DNA of 64,000 nucleotides from DASTFY01 sp963829955 (GTDB taxonomy: Bacteria; Actinomycetota; Acidimicrobiia; Acidimicrobiales; Ilumatobacteraceae), in assembly GCA_963829955.1 (NCBI GenBank), contig CAWHKS010000002.1, positions 1 to 64,000 on the forward strand, given 5' to 3'. Of this stretch, positions 26,271-33,898 are shown piece after piece. The position numbers were made by a program, and so were the translations under genes. The notes below the pieces were generated by a model. It made no database searches and had not been told where the DNA came from. It saw only the letters and a program-made list of their open reading frames with translations. Position 1 is the first letter of the stretch, and each line of letters opens with the position of its first letter.

Positions 26271-26472
26271 GACCGCCTCCTCGCCTGGCAAAGATCCTGC
26301 GCCCTCCGCCCTGCACGGTCAACAGGCCACGCCGCCCAGGATGCCGGGATCAGCACGACTCGATCCTTGATCACCGTCCGCGGCGCGACGGCCGATACGC
26401 GCAACGACTCCCGGCCGGTTGGTTGACCGCGCTGCTGGTCCCCGGAAGGCAAGTGCCCGTCCTTGCTCGGGC

Positions 26473-27087
26473 CTACGGGTGCGGCGGGGCGGTGGTGGTG
26501 CGGAGGATCCGTGCCGTGACGGCCCCGCGGAAGAGTGCCCCCCACTGCGCCGTCTGCCCGGGGGGCACCACCAGCGCTGTCCCGATGCCCGTTTCACCGG
26601 TGTTGGCTTGGAGCTCGACGGCGAAGCTGCCGGTCGTGGTGCCGGTGTTCGTCAGGGTTCCGTCGACCACGGTGTTGAGGCGGGCATCAGAGTCCATCAG
26701 GGCCGCCGTCCGCTGAGATGTGATCATGGCAAGGGCTGCGACCGGACTGACGTTCTTCGCAGACGAGGTCACCCCGGCCTGGGCGACAGTGACGTCCCCT
26801 TCCAATGTGACCCTCCACACCGCCGTCTGTCCGACGAGCACATTGGTGGCGGCTCCCGATGTCGTCTCACCGGACGATGACACCAGTTGAACGGCATAAT
26901 CGGCGGCGGTCACACCGGTGTTCGTGATGGTGCCTTGGACCGTCGTTCTGACCCCCGGGACAAAGGGGCTTGCCGTCCGTGCTCGGTACGACACGACGAA
27001 GTTGTGTGACAGGCCAGTAGGCGGCGGTGGCACGCACGCGCTGGCCACAACCAACGCGGCGCCCCCGACCACAACCCTCCATTTCAT
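26473..27087 (-). CDS. lipoprotein B with two FxLyD-like repeats
   Basis: Second paralogue, 204 aa: MKWRVVVGGAALVVASACV, lipobox ASA-C, then PPPPTG. Two modules are visible: VQGTITNTGVTAADYAVQLV and VVDGTLTNTGTTTGSFAVEL. Between them lies GDVTVAQAGVTSSA, nearly identical in lipoprotein C. The signal sequence and ribosome site are close to those of lipoprotein A, and the upstream regions of A and C are also alike, so the array arose by duplication. No catalytic motif is seen. Binding or shielding at the cell surface is the only reasonable inference. Confidence 0.75.
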   Translation of the reverse strand: MKWRVVVGGAALVVASACVPPPPTGLSHNFVVSYRARTASPFVPGVRTTVQGTITNTGVTAADYAVQLVSSSGETTSGAATNVLVGQTAVWRVTLEGDVTVAQAGVTSSAKNVSPVAALAMITSQRTAALMDSDARLNTVVDGTLTNTGTTTGSFAVELQANTGETGIGTALVVPPGQTAQWGALFRGAVTARILRTTTAPPHP

Positions 27088-27136
27088 GACCCCTCCTCGC
27101 CTCCGGTTGGTCTTTCAGATCCGATCGAGTCGCGGG

Positions 27137-27739
27137 CTACGGGGGTGGGGGTGGAGGTGGATGGAACGTGGTGATCCGGACGATCCGCGCCGTCGCTGTC
27201 GGGCTGATGAAGAGTCCTGACCACCCCACGGTTTGGCCGGGCTGCACGTCGTGAGCCGAGGCGATAGCCACGCCACCTGAGTTCGCTTGCAGTTCGATGT
27301 CGAAGCTCGCCGCGGAGCCGCCGGTATTGGTCACCGTTCCGTCGACCACGGTGACCAGGCCCCCGTTTCGGAGCCGCGTGATCGTCGCCACGGCGGGGAC
27401 CGGGCTGGCGGTCGTCGCCGACGACGTCACCGTGGTCTGGGCGACCGTGACGTCTCCCTCAACGCCGATGAACCAGATAGCGGTCTGTCCCGCCAGGACG
27501 TCCAAGGCGTCGTAGGACGCGGTCTGGCCCGAGGACGCCACCACCTCCACCGAGTAGTCAGCCGAAGTCACGCCTGTGTTCGTGACCGTGCCCTGGACAG
27601 CTCGCACGGTCATGAAGTCGCTGGGAGCGGGTCCGGCGTACGACACGACGAAGTTGTTCGACAGGTCCTTGGGCGGCGGCGGAACGCACGCACTGCTCAC
27701 AACGAACGCCGCGCCCACCAACGCGAGCTGCAACCTCAT
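27137..27739 (-). CDS. lipoprotein C with two FxLyD-like repeats
   Basis: Third paralogue, 200 aa, probably the first transcribed. The signal peptide ends in VVSSAC followed by VPPPPKDL. Modules are VQGTVTNTGVTSADYSVEVV and VVDGTVTNTGGSAASFDIEL, with GDVTVAQTTVTSSAT between them. The C-terminus adds a second proline run after TTFH. Proteins B and C share NNFVVSY/HNFVVSY starts. There are 49 bases between C and B, so they may be cotranscribed. Lipoprotein A has a longer gap and repeat-containing upstream DNA. Confidence 0.75.
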   Translation of the reverse strand: MRLQLALVGAAFVVSSACVPPPPKDLSNNFVVSYAGPAPSDFMTVRAVQGTVTNTGVTSADYSVEVVASSGQTASYDALDVLAGQTAIWFIGVEGDVTVAQTTVTSSATTASPVPAVATITRLRNGGLVTVVDGTVTNTGGSAASFDIELQANSGGVAIASAHDVQPGQTVGWSGLFISPTATARIVRITTFHPPPPPPP

Positions 27740-27978
27740 CGATTCCTCCTGACCCGGCCGTGATCCTGGGCCGCCGCTTCTCTACCGTCAACGAGTCGTG
27801 GCGGTCGAACACGCTGCCACCAGCACGATCGGATCCCTGGCCACGGTGCGCGGCGACACCACCAATGCCCGTCACGGCCGCACCGTCCGCCGGGCCCCGA
27901 GGCGGCGCATGCCGGCGCCAGTTCAGAGGCACGTCGGCAACGCGCAACGGCCCTCGGCCGGTGGTTGACCGAGGGCCG
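27740..27978. repeat. duplicated upstream region of the lipoprotein array
   Basis: This stretch upstream of lipoprotein C resembles 26271-26430 upstream of lipoprotein A. Shared blocks include CAGCACGA..CGATCC, a CACGGT/CACCGT..CGCGGCG block, CGCGCAACG and GGTTGACCG. A further GGTTGACCGAGGGC lies at about 25528. The unit duplicated was apparently gene plus upstream DNA. No separate gene is evident in 27740-28031. Confidence 0.6.
27950..27978. terminator. perfect 9-bp hairpin
   Basis: GGCCCTCGG at 27950-27958 pairs with CCGAGGGCC at 27970-27978 around an 11-base loop. It lies between lipoprotein C (leftward) and the 3' end of the small gene at 28032, so it could terminate the latter. Confidence 0.5.
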
Positions 27979-28031
27979 CTCCGCGTTGCCGCCCGCGTCC
28001 GCCCGCGGGTGGCGACGTTCCTGTGCCGGAC

Positions 28032-28250
28032 TCAGGTAGTGCGCCGGCTCCAGCGGGTGACGCCGACCGGGCCGTCCTCCCGGTGGTCCAGCCCGGCCCT
28101 CTGCGCCATCTCCCGGCCTTCGGACCCGGCGCCTTCATGGGCCTGCTGCGAACCGTCGCCGTACTCGATCACGAGCTGCTCGAGGCCGGTGACGGGGTTC
28201 GTGCCGGCGGTGATGGCGACGACCTTGCTGGGTGGCTGCGTGGCGGACAT
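28032..28250 (-). CDS. small hypothetical protein of the integrated element
   Basis: 72-aa protein beginning MSATQPPSKVVAITAGTNPV, then TGLEQLVIEYGDGSQQ and a basic C-terminus (VTRWSRRTT). It is divergent from the HTH gene at 28351, with an inverted repeat between them. The composition and the GDG-type turn suggest a small folded beta protein. I do not recognise a family. The frame is open and starts soon after the intergenic operator-like region, which is the main support. Confidence 0.4.
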   Translation of the reverse strand: MSATQPPSKVVAITAGTNPVTGLEQLVIEYGDGSQQAHEGAGSEGREMAQRAGLDHREDGPVGVTRWSRRTT

Positions 28251-28270
28251 CGGACCCCACCGTCCTCTGT

Positions 28271-28322
28271 GAGTACGTTCTTACTCAGGGGGAAGGTACG
28301 CCTCGCGAGTAAGATCGTCAAC
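28271..28322. promoter_or_regulatory. operator-like repeats between divergent element genes
   Basis: Inverted repeat GAGTA...TACTC at 28271-28286. Its complement (GAGTAAGAACGTACTC) resembles a second block GAGTAAGATCGTCAAC at 28307-28322. They lie between the 72-aa gene and the HTH gene. This is a plausible binding site for the HTH protein or a lost repressor. Confidence 0.4.
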
Positions 28323-28350
28323 AGGGAGCGCGGACATAGGGTCCGACGCC

Positions 28351-28554
28351 ATGGGCCGGAGGGTCGACGTGGACGACCTTGTAGGAGCGCAGGAGATCGC
28401 TGACCGGCTCGGTGTCTCCCGGCCGCAGGTCGTGCACGAGTGGCGGCGCCGTCACGCTGATTTCCCCCAGCCCGTCGTCACCCTCACGATGGGCTTGCTG
28501 TGGGAGTGGCCCGACGTCGAGAAGTGGGCCAAGGCAACCGGGCGGCTCCCGTGA
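28351..28554 (+). CDS. excisionase-like helix-turn-helix protein (AlpA/MerR-type fold)
   Basis: 67-aa DNA-binding protein. The helix-turn-helix (VGAQEIADRLGVSRPQVV, residues about 12-29) is followed by a wing (FPQPVVTLTMGLLWEWPD) and the usual final helix VEKWAKATGR. This winged arrangement is typical of AlpA/Xis-type directionality factors and small phage regulators. It lies 116 bases from the right att copy, where excisionase-type proteins often sit. Function as Xis is inferred from fold and place. Confidence 0.65.
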   Translation: MGRRVDVDDLVGAQEIADRLGVSRPQVVHEWRRRHADFPQPVVTLTMGLLWEWPDVEKWAKATGRLP

Positions 28555-28578
28555 CACGGCCGTGACACAAGAGGACAC
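28551..28578 (+). repeat. possible arm-type recombinase sites near the right end
   Basis: GTGACAC occurs at 28551-28557 and 28562-28568, spaced 11 bases. The second is followed by GGACAC at 28573-28578. A similar GTGACAC-N5-GGACAC pair lies at 24440-24457 near the left end, inside the integrase 3' coding region. This could be integrase arm binding or chance. Confidence 0.3.
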
Positions 28579-28668
28579 GAAACGGTGTGAAACGGCGAGA
28601 AGCACCGAGACGAGGAATCCCTGCTAGATCGGCCAATCGATGAGTTGCCGCAGGTCAGCGAAGTGCCG

Positions 28669-29043
28669 CTACAACTTGTCGAGGAAGCGCTCGCCGTCGA
28701 CCATCACGCGGGTGACCTTGCCGCAGGCCACCAGGCCGCGGTGATCGCGCACGGCCACGGTGAAGTGGAGCCGCCGGCCCTCCACCTTGTCGAGGATGGC
28801 CTCGGCAGCAACGGTCGAGCCGACGGCGTTGGGCTGCAGGTGGTCGAGCTGGATGCGCATCCCGACCGTCGTCTGGCCCGCAGGCAGGTGACCGTCGACA
28901 GCGGCGACCGACGCCTCTTCGCACAGCGCCACGACCCGCGGTGTGGCGAGGACGGGAACGTCGCCGGAGCCGAACGCCACGGCGGTGTCGTCATCGCCCA
29001 CGGTCAACTTGACCTCTGCTCGCGCGCCCGGCTCGACCGCCAC
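28669..29043 (-). CDS. FlK-like acyl-CoA thioesterase, 3' end formed by the att site
   Basis: Hot-dog-fold thioesterase, 124 aa. Conserved segments are GSGDVPVLATPRVVALCEEAS, QTTVGMRIQLDHLQPNAVGS and GRRLHFTVAVRDHRG, as in fluoroacetyl-CoA-type thioesterases. The start is GTG at 29043, with TATCCT 7 bases upstream. The last residues (ERFLDKL) are encoded by the 22-bp att copy and the stop TAG comes from the element. The other copy at 24374 would instead end DKLL and TGA, presumably the original 3' end. Integration therefore left the protein nearly unchanged. Confidence 0.8.
   Translation of the reverse strand: MAVEPGARAEVKLTVGDDDTAVAFGSGDVPVLATPRVVALCEEASVAAVDGHLPAGQTTVGMRIQLDHLQPNAVGSTVAAEAILDKVEGRRLHFTVAVRDHRGLVACGKVTRVMVDGERFLDKL
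28671..28692. repeat. right attachment-site copy inside the thioesterase gene
   Basis: 22-base identical copy of 24374-24395. On the minus strand it encodes the ERFLDKL end of the thioesterase. Integration at the 3' end of a protein-coding gene, restoring its reading frame, is known for tyrosine-recombinase elements. Confidence 0.85.
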
Positions 29044-29050
29044 GGAACCC

Positions 29051-29056
29051 AGGATA
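29051..29056 (-). promoter_or_regulatory. -10 box of a leaderless promoter for the thioesterase
   Basis: TATCCT on the minus strand, 7 bases before the GTG at 29043. Confidence 0.5.
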
Positions 29057-29104
29057 GGAGCACGGGACCGCGGATCCGCGGTCTGTGGAGCAGACTCGTG
29101 GCAC

Positions 29105-30193
29105 ATGCACGTCGGCTACTCGGTCACCTTCCAGAACCCGCAGGGCGCGCGGAGCGATGCGGAGGTGTACCACCGCGAGCTCGGCTTCGCGCTGCAGGCC
29201 GAGATGTGGGGGTTCGACTCGGTGTGGACGGTCGAGCACCACTTCACCGAGTACACGATGTGTCCGGACCCCCTGCAGCTCCTGACCTACCTGGCCGGCC
29301 AGACGCGGCGCATCCAACTCGGCACTGGGGTCATCGTGCTGCCCTGGCACGATCCCATCCGCCTCGCCGAGCAGATCACGCTGCTCGACAACCTGTCCGG
29401 TGGGCGGGTGCTGCTCGGCATCGGGCGGGGCATCGCCAAGGTCGAGTACGACGGCTTCCGGGTGCCGATGGACACCTCGCGGGAGCGGTTCATCGAGTAC
29501 GCGGGCGTGCTCCTGCGCGGCCTGGAGGACGGCCACATCGAGCACGACGGCGAGTTCGTCTCGCAACCTCGCCGTGAGCTCAGACCCCGGCCGCAGCACT
29601 CCTTCCGCGGGCGGACCTACGCCGCCGCGGTCTCGCCGGACTCCATGCCGATCATGGCCGCGCTGGGTGTCGGGCTGCTCGTCATCGTCCAGAAGCCGTG
29701 GGAGATGGTCCGCGAGGACTTCGCCGTGTACCGGACGGCGTGGGGCGAGGTGAACGAGGGCGAGCCACCGCCGCCCATCTGCAGCGGCTTTCTCTTCGTC
29801 GACGAGGACGCCGACCGGGCCGAGGAGCTGGCACACGAGTACATCGGCGAGTACTACCGCTCCGTCCTGCGCCACTATGCGTTCGACCAAGCGCCCCACG
29901 AGGGGGTGGCGGGCTACGAGTTCTACGCGTCGATCGCCCACTACATCGACCGTCACGGCACCGACGGCGCGGTCAACGACTTCGTGGCGCTCATGCCGTG
30001 GGGCACGCCCGAGCAGGTGCTGGCGAAGCTGGAGGTGATCCGCGAGACGATCGGCATGGCCGCCTTCACTCCCAACTTCTGCTTCGGCGGCATGCCGTAC
30101 GAGGAGGCCGAGCGCAACATCGCCTGCTTCGTGGACAAGGTGCTGCCGACCCTGAAGGAGTGGGAAGCCCCGCCAATCGGCGTGCCGACGTGA
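29105..30193 (+). CDS. luciferase-like (LLM-class) flavin-dependent oxidoreductase
   Basis: TIM-barrel monooxygenase or reductase, 362 aa. Landmarks are YHRELGFALQAEMWGFDSVW, TVEHHF, GTGVIVLPWHDPIRLAEQI, LSGGRVLLGIGRGIAKVEYDGF, and MPWGTPEQVLAKLEVI near the end. It resembles bacterial luciferase alpha-subunit-like enzymes using FMNH2 or F420. The ATG at 29105 is divergent from the thioesterase 62 bases away. Frame upstream to 28943 is antisense to the thioesterase. Substrate unknown. Confidence 0.85.
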   Translation: MHVGYSVTFQNPQGARSDAEVYHRELGFALQAEMWGFDSVWTVEHHFTEYTMCPDPLQLLTYLAGQTRRIQLGTGVIVLPWHDPIRLAEQITLLDNLSGGRVLLGIGRGIAKVEYDGFRVPMDTSRERFIEYAGVLLRGLEDGHIEHDGEFVSQPRRELRPRPQHSFRGRTYAAAVSPDSMPIMAALGVGLLVIVQKPWEMVREDFAVYRTAWGEVNEGEPPPPICSGFLFVDEDADRAEELAHEYIGEYYRSVLRHYAFDQAPHEGVAGYEFYASIAHYIDRHGTDGAVNDFVALMPWGTPEQVLAKLEVIRETIGMAAFTPNFCFGGMPYEEAERNIACFVDKVLPTLKEWEAPPIGVPT

Positions 30194-30308
30194 TCGGGCT
30201 CGCGCTGTGACCCGTCCGGGTGACCGGCCCGTCTTCCGGGAACCGGGAGGGGGCGGCGGGCGTTGATCCCCTGGTGACGTGGGATGTTCCCCGCATCAGG
30301 AGATCAGC

Positions 30309-31007
30309 ATGCGCATCCTCGTGGTCGAGGACGAGGAGGATCTGGCGGGCGCGGTAGCGGCCGGCCTACGTCGGGAGGGCTACGCCGTGGACGTGGCGGG
30401 CGATGGGCGCTCGGCGCTCGACCGCCTCGGCGTGCACGACTACGACATGGTCTGCCTGGATCTCAACCTGCCTGATGCCGACGGCCTCGACATCTGCCGA
30501 CACGTCGTGGAGACGCCCAGGGACGGTCATCCGCAGGCCCCGGACACGCCCCGCATCCTCGTGCTGTCGGCCCGGGACCGGGTGGAGGACCGCATCGCCG
30601 GACTCGACCACGGTGCCGACGATTACCTGGTCAAGCCCTTCGCCCTGGGTGAGCTGACGGCCCGGGTGCGGGCGCTGCTCCGCCGGGACGTCCCCGGGAC
30701 CGGAGCCGTCCTGCGCTGGGACGACGTCGAGCTGGACGCCGCCCGCCACCTGGCCCGCGTCGGCGGCACCGAGCTCGATCTCACGCCCAAGGAGTTCGCG
30801 CTCCTGCGGTTCTTCCTGTTGCACGCCGACGAGGTCCACAGCGCCGAGCGCCTGCTCGAGCACGTCTGGGACGAGTTCGCCGACCCCTTCACCAACACGG
30901 TGCGGGTGACCATCAGCAACCTGCGCCGGAAGCTGGCCGAGGCGGGCGGCCGCCAGCCCATCGAGACCGTGACCGGGCGGGGCTACCGACTGGTGCCTCG
31001 GGCGTGA
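30309..31007 (+). CDS. OmpR/PhoB-family response regulator
   Basis: Two-component transcription factor, 232 aa. The receiver domain has acidic residues in VVEDEEDL, the phospho-acceptor Asp in MVCLDLNLPDADG, the switch Ser in VLSARDR and Lys in YLVKPFALGEL. The winged-helix C-terminal domain contains LDLTPKEFALLRFFLL and ends TVTGRGYRLVPRA. AGGAG precedes the ATG at 30309. Its stop overlaps the kinase start (TGATG). It probably regulates the protease/MoxR genes downstream, inferred from position. Confidence 0.92.
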   Translation: MRILVVEDEEDLAGAVAAGLRREGYAVDVAGDGRSALDRLGVHDYDMVCLDLNLPDADGLDICRHVVETPRDGHPQAPDTPRILVLSARDRVEDRIAGLDHGADDYLVKPFALGELTARVRALLRRDVPGTGAVLRWDDVELDAARHLARVGGTELDLTPKEFALLRFFLLHADEVHSAERLLEHVWDEFADPFTNTVRVTISNLRRKLAEAGGRQPIETVTGRGYRLVPRA

Positions 31008-32275
31008 TGCGGACCGGTCGACGACGGCTCGCGCTGGCCGCCGGCCTGACCGTCGGGCTGGCCGCCGTCGCCTTGGTGGCCGTCCTCGTCGGCTCGTGGC
31101 TGTCGGAGCGCGCCGCGCCCGAACCTCCGGCCCTGGTCACCAAGGTCGACCAGGTCGGCGATCAGGTCGCGATCATCCAGATCGATGGCGCCGGCGCCCA
31201 GGTCGCGGCCGAGGCCACGCGGCAGTCTGCCTTGCGCTGGACGCTGGCTGCCCTTGCTGGCGCGATCGTCCCGCTGGCCGCGCTGTCGTGGGTCGCCAGC
31301 GGCCGCTTGACCCGCGGGGGCGGCGATGCGGGCGCCGGGCAGCCGGACGAGCCGAGCACCGCGGGGCCCGAGGAGCGGCCAGACCTCCAGGCCGTCCAGG
31401 AGCAGCGTGAGCACGATCGCCGGCACCTGCAGGAGGTCGTGCACGAGTTGCGCACCCCGCTGGCCGTCGCCGCCACCAACCTGGACCTGGCCACTTCCAC
31501 CCTCGGCCTCGACGACGAGCTCGAGCGGCAGCTGGCCGCGGCGCGGCGGGGCCTGGAGCGCCTGGCCCGCACGGTCGATGATCTGGCTGTCCACGGCCGG
31601 CTGGCGGTGGAGGGCGACGGGTTCGTCGACCTGGCCCACGAGCTCCGCGCCCTCGCCGCTGAGCACGCGGCCATGGCGGTTGCGCAGCGTCTGACCCTCG
31701 ACGTCGACGCCCCCGAGCGCCTGGTCGTCGGCGCCGATCGGGCGGCCGTGCGCACAGCCGTCGGGAACGTGCTGACCAACGCGCTGCGGCTGGCGCCGGT
31801 GGGCTCGATCGTGCGTCTCGCCGCCGGGCAACACGCGGACTGGGCCTGGATCGCGGTGCGGGACGAGGGGCCAGGCCTGGCCGAGGCCGACCACGAGCGG
31901 GCTTTCCACCGCTATTGGCGGGGCCGGTACGACCTCGACCGGGAGGGTGAGGGCGGCGAGGCGCGCGGCCTCGGCCTCACGATCGCCCGCCAGCTCACGG
32001 AGGCGCAGGGAGGCCACGTCACCGTGCGGTCGGCGGTCGGGATCGGCTCGACGTTCGTCGTCTGGCTGCCGGCCTCGCCCGACGCTCGAAGCCAGGAGGT
32101 CATGGCCGGCGACGGCGTGCACCACCGGGTCGACCCGCTTCCCCTGGTGGCGTTGGCCGCTCCCGCCTCGGCGACGCCCATGTCGTCCGGATCGGCGTCA
32201 GACGCCGAATCGGACGACATCGATGCGGTCGCGGCCGGGCAGGCGCCGGTCACAGCGGGTTCACAGCGCCCTTAA
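31007..32275 (+). CDS. sensor histidine kinase
   Basis: Membrane sensor kinase, 422 aa, partner of the upstream regulator. Two membrane helices (about residues 10-30 and 80-97) enclose a short extracytoplasmic segment of about 45 residues, too small for a classical sensor domain. The dimerisation box is EVVHELRTPLAV. The ATPase domain shows the N-box GNVLTNALRLAP, DEGPGLAEAD and RGLGLTIARQL. A roughly 50-residue Ser/Ala/Asp-rich tail follows the catalytic domain. The start overlaps the regulator stop; a GTG three bases earlier is possible. Confidence 0.9.
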   Translation: MRTGRRRLALAAGLTVGLAAVALVAVLVGSWLSERAAPEPPALVTKVDQVGDQVAIIQIDGAGAQVAAEATRQSALRWTLAALAGAIVPLAALSWVASGRLTRGGGDAGAGQPDEPSTAGPEERPDLQAVQEQREHDRRHLQEVVHELRTPLAVAATNLDLATSTLGLDDELERQLAAARRGLERLARTVDDLAVHGRLAVEGDGFVDLAHELRALAAEHAAMAVAQRLTLDVDAPERLVVGADRAAVRTAVGNVLTNALRLAPVGSIVRLAAGQHADWAWIAVRDEGPGLAEADHERAFHRYWRGRYDLDREGEGGEARGLGLTIARQLTEAQGGHVTVRSAVGIGSTFVVWLPASPDARSQEVMAGDGVHHRVDPLPLVALAAPASATPMSSGSASDAESDDIDAVAAGQAPVTAGSQRP

Positions 32276-32298
32276 CCCGGCCTTTAACCCCGTGTCCG

Positions 32299-32304
32299 TA
32301 CCTT
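32299..32304 (+). promoter_or_regulatory. -10 box of a leaderless promoter for the HtrA-MoxR operon
   Basis: TACCTT, 7 bases before the ATG at 32312, in the 36-base gap after the kinase. The protease operon may have its own promoter. Confidence 0.5.
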
Positions 32305-32311
32305 CGCCGTC

Positions 32312-33898
32312 ATGCCTGTCGACACGACGCCGACCCCCGTGCTGCCCCCGAGGCGGACGTGGCGGGACCTGCCGGCGACCCCTCCGGTGGCCGACTTCCT
32401 CCCGCCGCCGGACCCCGACCAACTGATCGCGCCCCCCGGGGAGCACGGCGAGGAGCCTCCCGCCGACGATCCGGGCACCTCTGTCGAAGCCCCGGCCGAC
32501 AAGCCCCGGGGCCGTAAGCGCGTGTGGTTGGCGGTCGGGGCGGTGGCCGCGGTGGCCGCCACGGTCGCCGCGGTGGCGTGGAGCCAGGATGAGTCCTCCG
32601 GGACGCCCACCACCCCGACCGTCGCCGCGCCCTCCGAGCCGGGCTCGACCTCGAGCGTGCAGGATGTGGCCAAGGCCCTCGGCCCGGCCGTCGTGCAGAT
32701 CGAGATCGGCCAAGGCCTGGGTTCGGGCGTCATCTACGACAGCTCGGGACTCATCCTCACGGCCCACCACGTCGTGGCCGGCGCCGACGAGGTGACGGTG
32801 CGGACCGCGGACGAGCAGGAGCTGCCCGGCCGCGTCGTCGGCCGAGCGCCCGAGCGGGACCTGGCCATCGTCGCGGTGACGCCGTCGGCCGAGCTCGTGG
32901 CGGCGCCGCTGGCCGAGGCCGGCAGCGTCGAGGTCGGCGAGACGGCCATCGCGCTCGGCAGCCCCTTCGGATTCCAGCAAACCGTGACCTCGGGCATCGT
33001 GAGCGGTCTCGACCGTGAGCTCGAGTCGCCCGTCGGCACGCTCAGCGGTCTCATCCAGACCGACGCCCCGATCAACCCGGGCAACTCCGGCGGGCCGCTG
33101 GCCGACGCCAGCGCCGAGGTCATCGGCATCAACACCGCCATCGCCTCGGCGTCCGGCGGGAGCGACGGCGTCGGCTTCGCCGTGCCGGTCGAGGACGCCA
33201 CGGAACTGATGGACCAGGTGGCGCAGGCCGGCGGCACAGAGGCGCCGACCGTTCCGGATCCGAGCGGTTCGGGTGGCCTCGACGACCTTGGCATCCCCGG
33301 CCTCGACGGCCTCGACGGCCTCGAGGACCTCCTCCCCGAGGGCGTCCCGGGCCTCGAGGACCTGCAGGACCTGCTCCCGGGCCTGGGCCTGGACGGCCTT
33401 CTGCCCGAGCTGGGCAACGGCTCGATGGACCAGATGCTGCAGGAGATGCTCAACGAGCTCTTCCCCGGCCTCGGCGATCTGTTCGGCGAGCCAGGCTCCG
33501 AGCCGGCCCAGCCGGCGCCGGGCCAGGAGCCCGCGACGCCGGGAGCCCCGAGCGCGCTGTCGCTCGTCGAGGTGCCCGAGCCGCCGGCCGGCTACGAGCA
33601 GCTCCGCTCGACCACCCGGACCGAGGACAACGCAGGCATGGTCGAAGGGACGCAACTCATCGTGCTCGAGGGACCTGACGGGCAGGTGAGCGTGGCTGCT
33701 GAGCGCAGCGCCGACAGCGAGGACCAGTTCGCCGAGCTCGAGGGCGAGGAGACGACGGTGAACGGCCAGCGGGCCGTCGCCATGGACAACGGCATCGCCT
33801 TCCTCACCGACGACGGCCTGCTGGTCATTGTGCGGGGCGGCGGACAGGTGCCGCAGGACGACGTAGCGGCCATCGCCGAGGCCGTGGAGGTGCAGTGA
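32312..33898 (+). CDS. membrane-anchored HtrA-like serine protease without a PDZ domain
   Basis: Envelope trypsin-like protease, 528 aa. A Pro-rich cytoplasmic N-terminus leads to one membrane helix (about 70-90). The catalytic triad is seen as TAHHVV (His), RDLAIVAV (Asp) and NPGNSGGPL (Ser), between about residues 110 and 300. Where HtrA proteins carry PDZ, there is a 90-residue Leu/Gly/Asp-rich stretch (GLDGLDGLEDLLPEG, GLEDLQDLLPGLG), then a separate alpha/beta domain to the end. Its stop overlaps the MoxR start (TGATG), tying it to the ATPase-VWA operon. The role of the Leu-rich linker is unknown. Confidence 0.85.
   Translation: MPVDTTPTPVLPPRRTWRDLPATPPVADFLPPPDPDQLIAPPGEHGEEPPADDPGTSVEAPADKPRGRKRVWLAVGAVAAVAATVAAVAWSQDESSGTPTTPTVAAPSEPGSTSSVQDVAKALGPAVVQIEIGQGLGSGVIYDSSGLILTAHHVVAGADEVTVRTADEQELPGRVVGRAPERDLAIVAVTPSAELVAAPLAEAGSVEVGETAIALGSPFGFQQTVTSGIVSGLDRELESPVGTLSGLIQTDAPINPGNSGGPLADASAEVIGINTAIASASGGSDGVGFAVPVEDATELMDQVAQAGGTEAPTVPDPSGSGGLDDLGIPGLDGLDGLEDLLPEGVPGLEDLQDLLPGLGLDGLLPELGNGSMDQMLQEMLNELFPGLGDLFGEPGSEPAQPAPGQEPATPGAPSALSLVEVPEPPAGYEQLRSTTRTEDNAGMVEGTQLIVLEGPDGQVSVAAERSADSEDQFAELEGEETTVNGQRAVAMDNGIAFLTDDGLLVIVRGGGQVPQDDVAAIAEAVEVQ

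Larger units (their letters stand above)
24374..28692. mobile_element. decayed integrated element bounded by 22-bp direct repeats
   Basis: A 4.3-kb insertion between two identical 22-base repeats, at 24374-24395 and 28671-28692. The right copy is the 3' end of a thioesterase gene, the usual way tyrosine-recombinase elements use gene ends. The left end carries a recombinase 21 bases from the repeat, the right end an excisionase-like HTH gene. Between them are a capsid gene fragment, three paralogous lipoproteins and a small unknown gene. Only fragments of the integrase and capsid remain, so it is a relic of a prophage or phage-related element that kept its cargo. Mobility is unlikely without help. 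Confidence 0.8.
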
